From Ifrita kowaldi (lineage: Eukaryota > Chordata > Aves > Passeriformes > Cinclosomatidae), in assembly GCA_013398055.1 (NCBI GenBank), contig VZRS01014168.1:467142-531141 (forward strand): a stretch of DNA of 64,000 bases, written 5' to 3'. The translations under genes were made by a program, and so were the position numbers. How positions within the stretch are numbered: position 1 is the first letter of the stretch; every line of letters begins with the position of its first letter. Shown piece after piece: positions 35,555-47,300 of this stretch. Below the pieces are notes generated by a model. The model did no database searches. It was not told the origin of the DNA and was given only the letters and a program-made list of their open reading frames with translations.

Positions 35555-35735
35555 ATTACAAAACCTTGCGAAAGCTCTGTGAGGTAAAAATATAAAAACG
35601 TGATTTAGAGGAAAAGAGCAACAGATAGGCTTGCCCAAGGTCACAGAGGAAGTCTAAGAGAGGTAAGAATTGAATCCTAGTCCCCTGAGTACCAAGGCAA
35701 TTCTGTATCCATTATCATTCATCCTACTTTGAGAG
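35555..35735 (+). mobile_element. MIR-like ancient SINE
   Basis: Landmarks occur in MIR order: AAGCTCTGTGAGGTAAAAAT near 35573, GGCTTGCCCAAGGTCACAGA near 35629 (the MIR core-like motif), GAATTGAATCCTAGTCCCC near 35667, then a diverged 3' part. The family is ancient in amniotes and is not expected to be active. Boundaries are approximate. Confidence 0.65.
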
Positions 35736-37108
35736 TGCTAATTGATTTTGACTGCTTAGCATGAGCTCTTTAAAGGGGCCTGATTTTCAGGGCTGTTTGT
35801 CTCCTGCAGAATGTGGGGCTGAGGTCTGGGGCACGATGAAAGGGCAGCAACGGAGAGGCTTTTCCAGAGTTTTGATTACTGCAGGGGTGGGTGCTTCCTC
35901 TCTGCCTCTCCTTGTGCTCATCTGGTGGCTATAGAGTGTTCCTTCAGCCTTTGCGCTGCACCAGCTTCTCCGCGGCAGAGCCGAAACCTTGGGGTGCTCA
36001 TTGCCTCTGCTGTGCTTTCAGTAGCCCGAGATTTGTAGTTCTGCCCTTAAAACTGTTCTGAACTGGGCGGTGTATATAGGTTCTGCCATAAGCATTGCTT
36101 CCTGTAGGCTTGCAAAAATTAGCAGTAGTGGAAACTGTAATCATACATGAACTGCAGAGAGAGAAATTTTTCTGTCCCAAACACTTCATCTCAGATTTTG
36201 TATGTCGTGCCAAGGATTCTCAGAGTCTATGCTTGGTTACTGTGTTAGCATGTCCATCCTTTGACATAAATAAATCATCTGTTATTTACATAAAATTGCA
36301 GCTTTAAAAGGAAAAACAAACCTCAAATATTTGCATGCACTAAACCCACCAATACTTTAATTTTCTTATTTGCCCAGTGTAAGAGATTTTCATTTGACTT
36401 GCACTCGTGACATCGTGCTTTCTTAGGGCATTGTGGCTGCACAGCAAGTCATATTGTCCTTTCCCAAAGCAAACCTCCACCTCTCCCCTCAGCAGAGGAA
36501 TTCCCCTTTCATGACACTTCATGTACAATTAGGGTGTAGAGGTAGATCCAGCAGACTGAGAGCAACCAAGTGGGAGGTCTCCAATAACTCAGCAGCAGTC
36601 TGCAGCTGCTCACCAGGTATGTTCTAGCAGCTGATTTAAGATCTAACACAGTGGATGCCAAGCTGGAGCCTTAGTTACACATTTAACTTGATCTTTTCTT
36701 TGAACATGTTGTTCCTTTTGTATAGGGCTACCATATAAATCCTGGCTAGAACAAGGATGGGTACAAGAGCAGAGATCTTTTTGGGAGTCATACTTAAGTG
36801 ACAGCATGACTGTGGGGGAGCACAATAGTATCTCTTTTCTTAAATGTAGGATTTATAATGAGTTTCATAAGCCTTCTGGGCAAATTAGGAAAAAAATAAT
36901 AAGTTAGCAATGGATAGAATCCAGGTTCCTAAATACCAAACACTGCAAAATTTCCATATAAATTATCCCTTCAGGAGCTGAGTTTTGCTTTGAATGCCTT
37001 CTTGGTCTATGAGGTCTGAAATTATGCCAGTCTGAGGGAGTTCCAGATATTTTCCATAAAGGCTGCTTTCCAAAATCTTTGAAAGCAATCACAGAATGTC
37101 CAAGAATG

Positions 37109-37176
37109 TCCTAACCACTGTCCTTCTGAACAGGAGGACAGTGGTTAGGAGGACTGTTCAGGAGGAGTGTCCTCCT
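37109..37176. repeat. Inverted-repeat (hairpin) cluster
   Basis: A perfect 16-bp inverted repeat has arms at 37109-37124 (TCCTAACCACTGTCCT) and 37135-37150 with a 10-nt loop. Just after it, AGGAGGAGTGTCCTCCT at about 37160-37176 is a second, 7-bp-arm hairpin. Parts of the loop and arms recur (GGAGGACA, CTGTTCAGG, GAACAGG), which suggests replication template switching. No RNA gene is recognised. Confidence 0.85.
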
Positions 37177-39587
37177 GGTTGCTCCCCTATAGTGGTAGGT
37201 CTGAGTTCTTTTGGTCCCCTGCAATTACTTTAGCAAGTGTCACAGAGTGAATGTGGAAATTATTTTAAAGCAAATGTTTATTGCAAGTAATTAAAAGCCA
37301 TAAAATTTTTAAGACTCAGCTCTCCAAAAAGTTTTATGTCATTGGTAAAATCCAGAATCATTAGTTAAACTTTGAGACTTAGAGCTCAGGAATTAAATTA
37401 CTGAAACTGAAATGAAATGAAATTAAAGCCCCTGTTCAATGCCTTTAAGTGAAAGCTTGACCTCTCTCAAATCAGTAAGGTGGCCACTGACGGCTACAGA
37501 ATTAGAATTTCTACTTCTGTGCTCAGTTCTCTTTTTCTAAAGCTGAAATAACATAACTTTCTTACGTCAGGACAGATACATTGGCATTTATGAGTTACTT
37601 CTATACAGCTCTGTGCTTGCTTTCCTATCTTTGGAAAAATTCCTGCTTTCTCTTTTGGTTTAATGCAGACAGGCTACAGTGATTCTTAGTGTGTATTACA
37701 CTTCCCAGTTCAGAACATGTTTTGATGTCATCTGTTGATGCTGAGTTTGTTAAAATCCTACCAATTGTAAAACCAAATTTTCTTGGAGATTACTTGTGCT
37801 GAGTTCACAAGATATTCTCGAATTCATGGATAGATACTTAGAGTATGGTTTCTACTTCTTAAAATGCAGCTAGTAGGAATGTTTAACAACTACAGGAGAA
37901 AACTCTATTTCTCTCACTTTTCTTACAATGTAAGGAAACTGTGTTATAGATAAATATTTTTCTTGAACAAATTATAGTACATATCTAAAAAGCATTTAAC
38001 ATCTGAGTCCAGATTTATTACATTTTCACTTCTCTATTCCATAACTTGACTCCAGACTTCCATTTTGGTCTCTAACCATGTAATTCTCAAAGACAAATGA
38101 TTTGAGAAATGCAAATTTGAAATAAATTCTTATAATTAGTCAGCCCCTCCAACTGTAAAGGTATTTATTTGGAAGATATTTCTGGTAAGGGATCTTTAAA
38201 AAGTACCCCACACGTGCCCTAAAAATAGGCACTTGTGTGAGAGCATGTGTAGGTCTGAAACAATGGCTTGGTAGAATGGATCAGTCTTTTGAACCAAGTG
38301 TCCAGTCTGCCTCCAAACAGCAAACACTTCTAGGTGGAAGGCAAAAGGTATGTGGGGTTCTAACAGTGTAGTTTCAAGGCTCGTTTGAATGCATTATTAC
38401 TCTGATAAATCATGTCCCTTTTCTGATATGAAAAATCTATGCTCTGCTACTTTTAACTTACAAGTAGGACTTGAAAAACACCTTTCTTGTAGTAAGTGAG
38501 CATAGATGCAGCTGTCTACAAAGTGTGCACAAAATGTGTGGATTAACATCTGGGAGATCCGAAGATACAGTCTGCATCTGGCAGATGTTCTTTTCAACTG
38601 TCTTAAAAATATAAAACTGAGTTTATCAGCCAAGCAATAAAAGCATGTTAAATTTGTTTAGATTTTTGATATTTCCATGTCAGAGGGCTGATTTTTAATT
38701 AGAAAGACAAGGATCCAGAATCTACTCCCTTGGACCTAGGCGTTTAACTGGTAGACAGGTTTTTCTGAAGGAGAATCTCCTCATTTGGAGATGCAAAGAG
38801 GATGAGGTTCTACATCATTTACAGAAATATTAGGAAATTATGTGAGATTTCAGGATAACAAGTTACTAGAAAACAAGAAAGCAGTGGAAGAAGGACTGCA
38901 GATCATCCAGTCTTTTCCTAAGTGATATCTGGGTTTCTACATCTAAATCTGCTTCCTCTTTTCCTGGCCAGTTGTCCTAATTTGAAACAGCTTCCAAGTA
39001 ACCAAGGAGGCAATGCAATACTCAGAGGTAACTGAGTGTTATTTTAAATGCCTTGGTTGCACTAATTTTCCTTTGCTTTGGAAGTGAGGAGGAGAACTGA
39101 AATTTATACTGGGCCATTTTTTTCATGTAATACAATTAAAACAACTGTGAAGGGGCAGAGTGACATGGAAAGTTTTGGTGGCTAGAGGCATGTCATTTAC
39201 TGCCACACTTTAAAATCCATTTATCTAAATACGGACTGAGGTGTCTAAGTCTAGTAAGTGAAGATTTTAAATCTACCTTCTCATTACCTTGCAAGAGGAG
39301 TAGACCACAATGTGGGTCTGCCTCTAATACTTTGGAAGCAAAAAAGGACCACAGAAGTATGACCTATTGACATAGAAGGACACTGCATTCATTTGTAAAA
39401 ATGCACCTTCTTAGCCCTCTTCTTTCTTATTGTTATGGCACCATAGTTGCAATCAAAACAATGACTTTACTTTCTCATACATTCAAAATACAGAGTGAAA
39501 ATAGCAAAGGAAACCTAGTTTATTGATAAAATATGCTATGTAACTTTTTTTTAAGGCTGGAACAAAATTCTCTGAAGCCTTTAAGCA

Positions 39588-39625
39588 GCTTTTCCATTGA
39601 CTGCAGTGGGCACTTGATCAGGCAT
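39588..39625. repeat. Possible ancient amniote repeat fragment
   Basis: TTCCATTGACTGCAGTGGGC followed by CTTGATCAGGC resembles an old palindromic repeat common in turtles and crocodilians, which contains a 'CCATTGACTTCAGTGG'-like core. The fragment is short, and I cannot name the family with certainty. Confidence 0.35.
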
Positions 39626-42589
39626 TCATGTTATAAGAGGAATTAGTACCATTCTTAAGAAAACAAATTCCACAAAATTTGTTTTCCCGTAGTGGATGCA
39701 CCTTCTCTTCTCAAATTACAAAGAGCTTGTCATGAATTATTTTTTCTGCTTCATATAGACGATGTCTACCTGCAAAGGTAACTAAAAGAATAACCATGGA
39801 GATGCCAATTTTACGGTAATTAAAAAAAGAAAAAAAGCAACTTTGCTAATCAGCAAACCCTTTGATCTGGTTAACCCTAAAGGTCAAACTACCCTGACCC
39901 CATCAATGTTCTTGCTCTAATGTTGCCCTGCTTGGATCATTTCTCCCATTGTTTTATTCATCCCATATTAACTTCAAAACGAAGCTGCAGTGTTCCTGTG
40001 TACCTAGCAAATCTTCCTGATCTTACATTGAGGTGAAGGCCCATTGTTTCACACCAAATCAGTTACCATTGTGCCCATTCAGCAAAATCGTTCATTTCCC
40101 CAGCCTAATGACTATATCCTATTTGAGGCTGTAAGCATTTTGTCATTCTGACCGCAAAGGCTATTTAAACCCTTTGATCTTACCTGTTATTGCCCCACTC
40201 TTCGGCCGCTGAGCTGACAAAATAGGCACTGTTTTAACTACGAGCATAAGTGACTGTATTCTCGTTTGCAAGACATATATGTGAATGGAAGAGCATGAAC
40301 GTGTTGAAGGAATTGCCTCGAATCCTTAATTTTACAGTAATGTGTGCAACTTGTGGGGAGCTGGGTTTTTCAAACATGCTGCGTGTTAGCTCCTGCCAAA
40401 AGGTTGTTGTTTCCCCTTGATGTCGAGAGTTTTAGCTTTCATTTCAGTGGGAGCAGAACTGAACCAAATCCTTCAGTGCTTTCAGAAATTACAACCTCAT
40501 TTTATCAAGCTTCTCATGAGGATTCATTCCTTTTAAGCAGTGTTTTCCAGGGGAAAGCAGGATGAGAAGGGCCAGAGACAGTATCCCCGGCAGCCTCCAG
40601 AAACTAGAAAATTTGGGGTAGAAGTGGGCAGCTCTGGGCCTCTCCCCTCTTCTGTTGGTAGCCTCCACAGGTTAAATGGAAGAAGAGTGATTGCTTAAAG
40701 CAGATTTTTCTGGTGGTAGTGGATTAAAACAAGAGAACAAGGACTTGTTGTTTGTAGCTCTTGAATGTGAAAAGTAGGGAAAGAGTGATAAAGGACAACA
40801 GAAATCTAATAAAAGGTCCTCTCCTCAAACCAAACACATTTGTCCATTTCTCCTTCTAAGTGTTTTCTGTCTGGAAAAATTCTTCCTTGGTGGAAACATA
40901 CCTTTAAAAAGTAGCGTTATAGAAGCTAAGCAGTGCATTTCACAATTGTCAAATGCTTTTAGCTTTTAGCACAGAAGAAATTGAGCCCAAAGAAAAGTAT
41001 TTTTATCCCAATAAAGTGACAGATATATGCTTCTAGCCCCAGTTCTATTTTTGTTTTAATAGGGTAAGATGATGTTAAAAAAAATTAAATCCATATTTTG
41101 GTCAGAAGAAGATTCAACTGCTAAACTTTATGTACAACTATCTTGTCCAGATATCTAAAGTGCGTGATTCAAAAAGTAATCAAATGACATAAAGGAGCAG
41201 AAATTACAATTCCTATGAAGCTCATTGGTAGCTCATAAAAATTCATAAATTAATGCTGGCTCAATTTAAAATTAAATCTATGTTCCCAGATAATAACCAG
41301 TGCCACTGGAGAAAGGACAACCTGTAATGATGAACCACCTTTTGCGAATTGTAATGCAGGTGTTCAGGGGGTTTTTTTCAGATGAAAGCTTCAGAAATCA
41401 GTATTATAAGAGCTACCCCTCTGTTTTGGGCTTTTGCAAAGTACTTTGTTCCCTGATTTATGATTAAAAGTTATACTGACATACACTAACTTCTACAGGA
41501 AAGAGCTTTGCTCAGTTATTACACTTTGGAGAGGAACAGTTTTATAACAGATACAAATTATAATAATAAAAGAAAGCTAATGTGACCTGTTTATGCTAGA
41601 CAGTTAAATAATTCATGGCTTTAATCAGTCCCAGAAAATATTACCATAACTGTGAGTATAGCCTACATTGCTGCTGTGACTAAGACGTCAAGAACTGGTA
41701 ATCGAACCTATGTTTTATACTAAAAATTTCTTTAATTCATAGGTGCTTTTATAAGAAGTCATTAATTTATGCTGGAGGACCACACAGAGGGTACCAGAGG
41801 ATTTATGACCTGAGGGCACTCAGTGTTCTGTTCAAAATACATTTTTAAAAGAGATCAATTTTTAAATTTTTAATATTTTTTGGCCAATAGCCCTGTACAA
41901 CCATTTACCTTAAAGCTCAAATTAATAATAACAAGTTCAGGTCTTAACCCTTAGCTGTGTCTGCTAATAGTAAATCAGATGGGCTTAAATAAAAGCTGCT
42001 GCATGTTTGGCTTTGTGTGCTAAGTACCTCAGCAAGGAATAACAGCCTGAAATACAGGGGAACCGAATAATGTGTGAAACTCCTGAGAATATGGAAGAAC
42101 AAGTTTTAGAGTCATTTCAGTAAGAAAATAATACAGTTGCTCTTCACTGAAATTGTGATTGCGCTATGACCTTTGCTTCCATTTGGAAGCATCAGCTTGA
42201 CATTAATTTTTAAGATCTTAATGGCATTCATCTACTGTTAGATACAGGAAGGGACCAAAGCTTGTTATTCAAAGGTTCATTTGGTACTATTTGCTTATTT
42301 CACTAATAAATTACTATTGCAATTTCACATTTGCATTGTCATGGTATGCCTGAGTCCTCAGATGCAAGTACAGGACCTACATCTGCTGTATATCCTGGAA
42401 AACTGTAGATAAACAGAACTTCTTTTCCCAAGTAACTGTGCTTTGGTTTTGTCATTAATACCTTAGTAGTGTTTGACACCATAACATTTACAAACACAAT
42501 AATAAATTCATATACCAATGATTGATAGAATTTAAAGTGCCATTTGAGTTTAAAAGGATGCATCTACCAAATTTGTAGAGAGGAGGTGA

Positions 42590-42668
42590 GATCATAGAAT
42601 TGAAGAATGGTTTGCATTGAAAGGTACCTTAAAAATGATCTGGTTACAACCTCCCTGACATGGGGCGT
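42590..42668 (-). mobile_element. CR1 3' end, short
   Basis: GATCATAGAATTGAAGAATGG, then GGTACCTTAAAAATGATCTGG and CAACCTCCCTGACATGGGGC, is the reverse complement of a CR1 3' terminus. Only the last ~80 bp remain. Confidence 0.85.
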
Positions 42669-44114
42669 TGTCCTCATTGATAACTCATAAAACGGTTTGT
42701 GAGAGTTTGTGAGGTTTTAAAGTTGTTTTGTCCAGACTGGGAAGGCCAGCATAGCCCCTGGCTGACAGGATGGTAGGAAACTTTGATTGGATTTTGAAGA
42801 TACAGCTCTGGAATGAGCACCCATGACATTGACAGCCACTTATTGTCTCAAAGAAAAATAAATGCATTTCTTTCGATGAGCATAGAATATAAGTTAGAAG
42901 GGGTGTAAAAAAGTAGTATACTGGTATATGTTCAGTATTAGTTATACTTGGGAAAAGCTAAAATCTTGCATCATCCTCACGTGTGATGCTGCTAAAAGAG
43001 AGCAGAAAAATATGACCCATTGGATTATTCCAATTTAATTTGGAAAAAAAGTCATATTGTATTAAAGAAGATTGGTATAGTCTCCTCTAAAATGAAAATT
43101 TCTTTGTGATTTGATTCTAGAAAATTTTAAAAGGTTTAATTGTTAGGGCTGTCTTGCACAAGCTAAGTGCTCAGAACTTAAGAAATTTTAAAGATATCTT
43201 TTGTAATAACAGCCCCTTACCAAGCTCTTTTTAAGATCTTCATTATGAATACACTTACATTTATGCAAAAAAGTTCTAAAGTTTAATGCAGCTTCCCAGT
43301 CAAAGTGATTCTGCAAGACATTGCAAAGGGAAACTGAAATATTCTGGAGTTGTGTATCACAAATTCTGCAGGAAAGAGCAGGAATTCTCTTGGGACTTAT
43401 AGGAAGCAGTCTCTCACTCCACCCCTTCCCAATGGTTAGAAAAAAATGGGGCATTGACTGAAATAATGCTAAAGAGTTTAGGATAGGGTTTAGTTTAATT
43501 TTGGCGTCTGGAACTATTTGATGAAAAGACATCTTCTGTATACCTGTGTAATTAAACTGTGTTTAAAAGAGACTTTGAGAGATGATTATTTGGAATTTCA
43601 GTGTTTTTGAAAATGGTGGATTTGTGTCAAGGGGGTGAGGACCCTAGAAATGTGTGGTCATAATGTCTAAGTGCTGTGAAGGAACAAGCAAATAGATGAT
43701 TGATGACAAAGGTCTGACATAACTATTATGTCCTAAGCAAAACCGGCAAGGCGGAGCTGAGTGGAAGACAAGGTAGTGACAGAGAGAGGAAGTGTGCAGC
43801 TAAACAGTATTTTTTAGGAAGAAGGGGAAAGCAGGGGGAAATGCCAGCAGTCTGAAGCAGAAGACCTTTGAGCACATGTCAAGATTTATTCTAAATAATA
43901 AAACAGTCCATGAACTATTCTGGCCTTGAGGCTAATCTGGGCATGGCATGGTTCTTACCCGTACAGCTAAACACTCATACCTGCCCGAAATATATTGACT
44001 GTATCAAAGTTTGCTGTTGAGAATGGTCCCTGGGCCATGCTAACTCCTGAAATGCGCCTTGGTGATGGCTGGGACAGCTTTTAGTTGCCACAACCTGCAC
44101 TACAGAGACGATGC
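42669..44114. other. Gene desert segment
   Basis: I recognise no gene or repeat here. Confidence 0.6.
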
Positions 44115-44318
44115 ATGAGCAAGAACCTCTTTTCTGTGAGGGTGACTGAGCACTGGAGCAGGTTTCCCAGAGAAGTGGTGGAGTGTCCTTCCCTGCAGAT
44201 GTGTGAACACTGGATACAACCTTGAGTAACATGCTCAGGGGACTCTGCTTCAGCAGGGAGGCTGGACTAGATGATCTTCAGTCGTCTCTTCCAACCTTAA
44301 CCATTCCATGATTTTGTA
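44115..44318 (+). mobile_element. CR1 LINE 3' end
   Basis: AGAACCTCTTTTCTGTGAGG at about 44121 begins a CR1 3' UTR. It continues with GAGCACTGGAGCAGGTTTCC near 44147, GAGAAGTGGTGGAGTGTCC near 44171 and GGCTGGACTAGATGATCTTC near 44260, and ends in CAACCTTAACCATTCCATGA plus TTTTGTAATG. The wording fits a different CR1 subfamily from the 27148 copy. Confidence 0.88.
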
Positions 44319-47300
44319 ATGTTATGGCTGTGATACGGAGCACTGCAGACTTGCACCCTGGACTTGCTAAATTTACTAGTGTAGGCACAGCTGGTGAGCA
44401 CTGTCAATGGCCTACAGAAAATTTTAGTAGTCCTCAAACAGGTGCTGGCCTCAAAATGGTCTTCGAAGTTTGGTGAGTGGTTTGTTACTTTGATTCCTTG
44501 TTGCTCAAGGAAAGAAGGTCCTGCATGTCAGTGCTGAGAAACAGGACTGCATTAAAGAAAGACTTCACAGTCTCCCCAGTTTCCTTTTGTTGGTGAAATA
44601 CCCAACAGAACTCAGGTTTTCATTAGTTATGGTGGGGTGACAGTATAATAATGATCTGTATGTATGGCTGGACTGGAGCCACATGGAAGTGCTGTATTCT
44701 GTGCTCAGACATGTCTGCACACCATGCCAAAATGCAGCATATTCACGACTTTTGTAATGAAATTTTCCATATAATTGTTGTTTACTAGCTTGTTGACAGC
44801 ATTATTTTCCAGAGTTCTGTTCCCACTGAATATTTTATATTTCTGATTCTTTTTCCTGAGAAGTGCTAATGTGCATTTATCAAATTTTTCACTCGTGTTT
44901 TTTTAATCTCTGTAGGTTTTGTGCATCATCTCTCTGTGCTAACATGTACCTCCTAATGTGAAATGAATCATGAGTTTATCAACATGCTGTTTTCATTTTT
45001 TTTAGAGCATTAATGAAGATTTTAAGATCAGTCCTTGCCAGGTGTCATTAAAAATCTTCCTCCAATTGGCTGTCATTTATCTTTTTTTTTCAGTTGCACA
45101 CATGAATCATCTTATGCATTGCAGTTTTATTTCAAAAGCAGAAGGAAATCTCTTCTATTTTTTTTTATTTCTACATATATTTTTACTTCTTTGTCCTATA
45201 GCAACTGTAGATTTGCATATTTATTCTTTGAAAGAGCATCACGGAAGCATGGTTTTGTCTAGTCTGAAAACCAAATTAATCATAGTGGGAAAAACCCTGT
45301 ATTAATTATAAAAATATTTATAGCACCTTTTCCTAATAAATATCTCTTGATTCTTTGTAATACTTTTGTCTCCCCTGTACATTCAGGTCAGTTGTCATTT
45401 TTTTAATATATTTTTGTCTTTCAATAAAAATACCACTCTAAGCAAGAACATAAGCAATGCAAATCATTGGTCCTACTGTGATTTAGAGGACAAGGCACTA
45501 CTCAGTGTGAATATGTGTTGTAAGATCCAGCTTTACGGTCAGATTAAGACTGCTGTTAGGAAAACTGCTCTAAATATGCTGGTATCAACTATTTGCCTCC
45601 TCAGCTAAATGCACATACACAGGTAGGCCCTGTTTGCACATGGTTATGACCAAAACTTCTATGAATATTTGTCAAATTAACTTTGTTTTAATCTAAAATA
45701 TGGTTGTGACATATACATGGTACTAAAATATTGTATACAAGCAGTTCAGTGTCTTTTTATTTTTTCACCTCTATACATGTGTGAAACAAAATTGATCCGT
45801 TTTGTCAACTACATGGTATTGCAGTGTGCATTGTTGCCATACGACTGCATAAAAACATATTTTGAAATGGAGGCATCTGACATCACTATATAGTGTTTTA
45901 ACCTTAACCTTGGTCTGGTTGACTGCTATGAAAACTCTCACTGCAGTTTTTCTGACACAGTGTTGTAGTGTCAGAGCTTCAGGAACTGATTTTCGCTAGT
46001 GAAATGGCAAGAGTTATCTCAGTAAGGTGAAAGTGTAGAAAAAATTTCATGCTTTAATGGTCAATTACAGACTAATGAAATCTATTTCCAGATATGTGAG
46101 TCATGTTGTAAGGTTCACATGTACCAAGCTTTGTCACTAATTACCATTTCACTGTTTTACATAATTGCCCTGAATAGTATAGGCTGGCCCTACCAGAAAT
46201 AGTTTAATGGCTGAGTATCCCTTGGGATAATTAGCATCACAAGTTCTTACTTCTTTGGTGCTTGCAGGCAAAACACTGTCTACTGTAGCTGTGGTAGTAA
46301 GGGAGAAGGGCCCACAATATGCTACAGTGACTGAGTATATTTAGTCAGGTGGGTTTGTGAACAGGATGCAGGTATTGTGTGTTGTGTGTGTACTCTAAAA
46401 TAAACCACTTCAATTCTAATTCTTGAACTATAAGATTACGTATTGCATAGTGTCTCTATTTCAGATATGTTTAACTCAGTCATTCTCCCACTGGTTTACA
46501 AAGTCTTTAGCACATCTTTTCTTTTCTTTCTGGTTGTTGGCAGTGTAAGATCTGATGTTTGATAGAGCTAAAAGGTGTAAAACATTCTTCATCTAGTCAC
46601 AGCCCAGAGGATATGGAAGTAGTCACTGTAACCATAACCTTTTATGAAGAGCTGGTCTTTCCTTACTCAGAAATACAAAACTGATTCGGTCATTACAGAT
46701 AATTCAAGGAAGCTGCTGGGAGGCAAGAGATTAAGATCTTCTGAACACTAAGAGCATACAAAAAGATCAAGACTTGCCTAAGAGCTTTTGTAGCCAAAGA
46801 GGTGGATAAGTAATTACCCTTGTGGTGAAAGTCAAGCTACCTATCATTTAAAACTAAGGACTGCTTACCGGGTGCTTCTCTACTTTCAGGTTGCCACTTT
46901 CAACCTCCACGTCTGAACACCTATAATAATTAATACATATCCTTCAGAACTTGCCCTGAACAGGACCAAAATGCTCAACATCTGATATGGCAAATTCCTT
47001 GCAGAATCAGGTTAACTTGCTGAAATTAATAACCTTCTGCCAGTCATATCTTGTAAATACTGTCAGGAGTGAATATAGGATTTCCTATCCCAAGATATTG
47101 CCATCTGAACACAGACATCTACTTCCCTTGTGACACAAATTCCAGGTGATCCAAATATCACTAAGTGCACTCATAGCCTTGTCCATTTTGGGGTCAGGCA
47201 CACGGGATGGGGTGAAGCAGAACCCGACATGCCTGTTTTGTAAGATTTGTGTTTTTCTGTCCGAACTCTGAACTCTTGAGTGTGTCTGAGAGCTTTGCAG

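Larger units (their letters stand above)
35736..42589. other. Gene desert segment
   Basis: No gene is recognised. It contains the hairpin cluster at 37109-37176, a possible ancient-repeat piece at 39588-39625, and a motif-rich segment at 39840-40215 described in the findings. Open frames are short and without domains. Confidence 0.6.
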
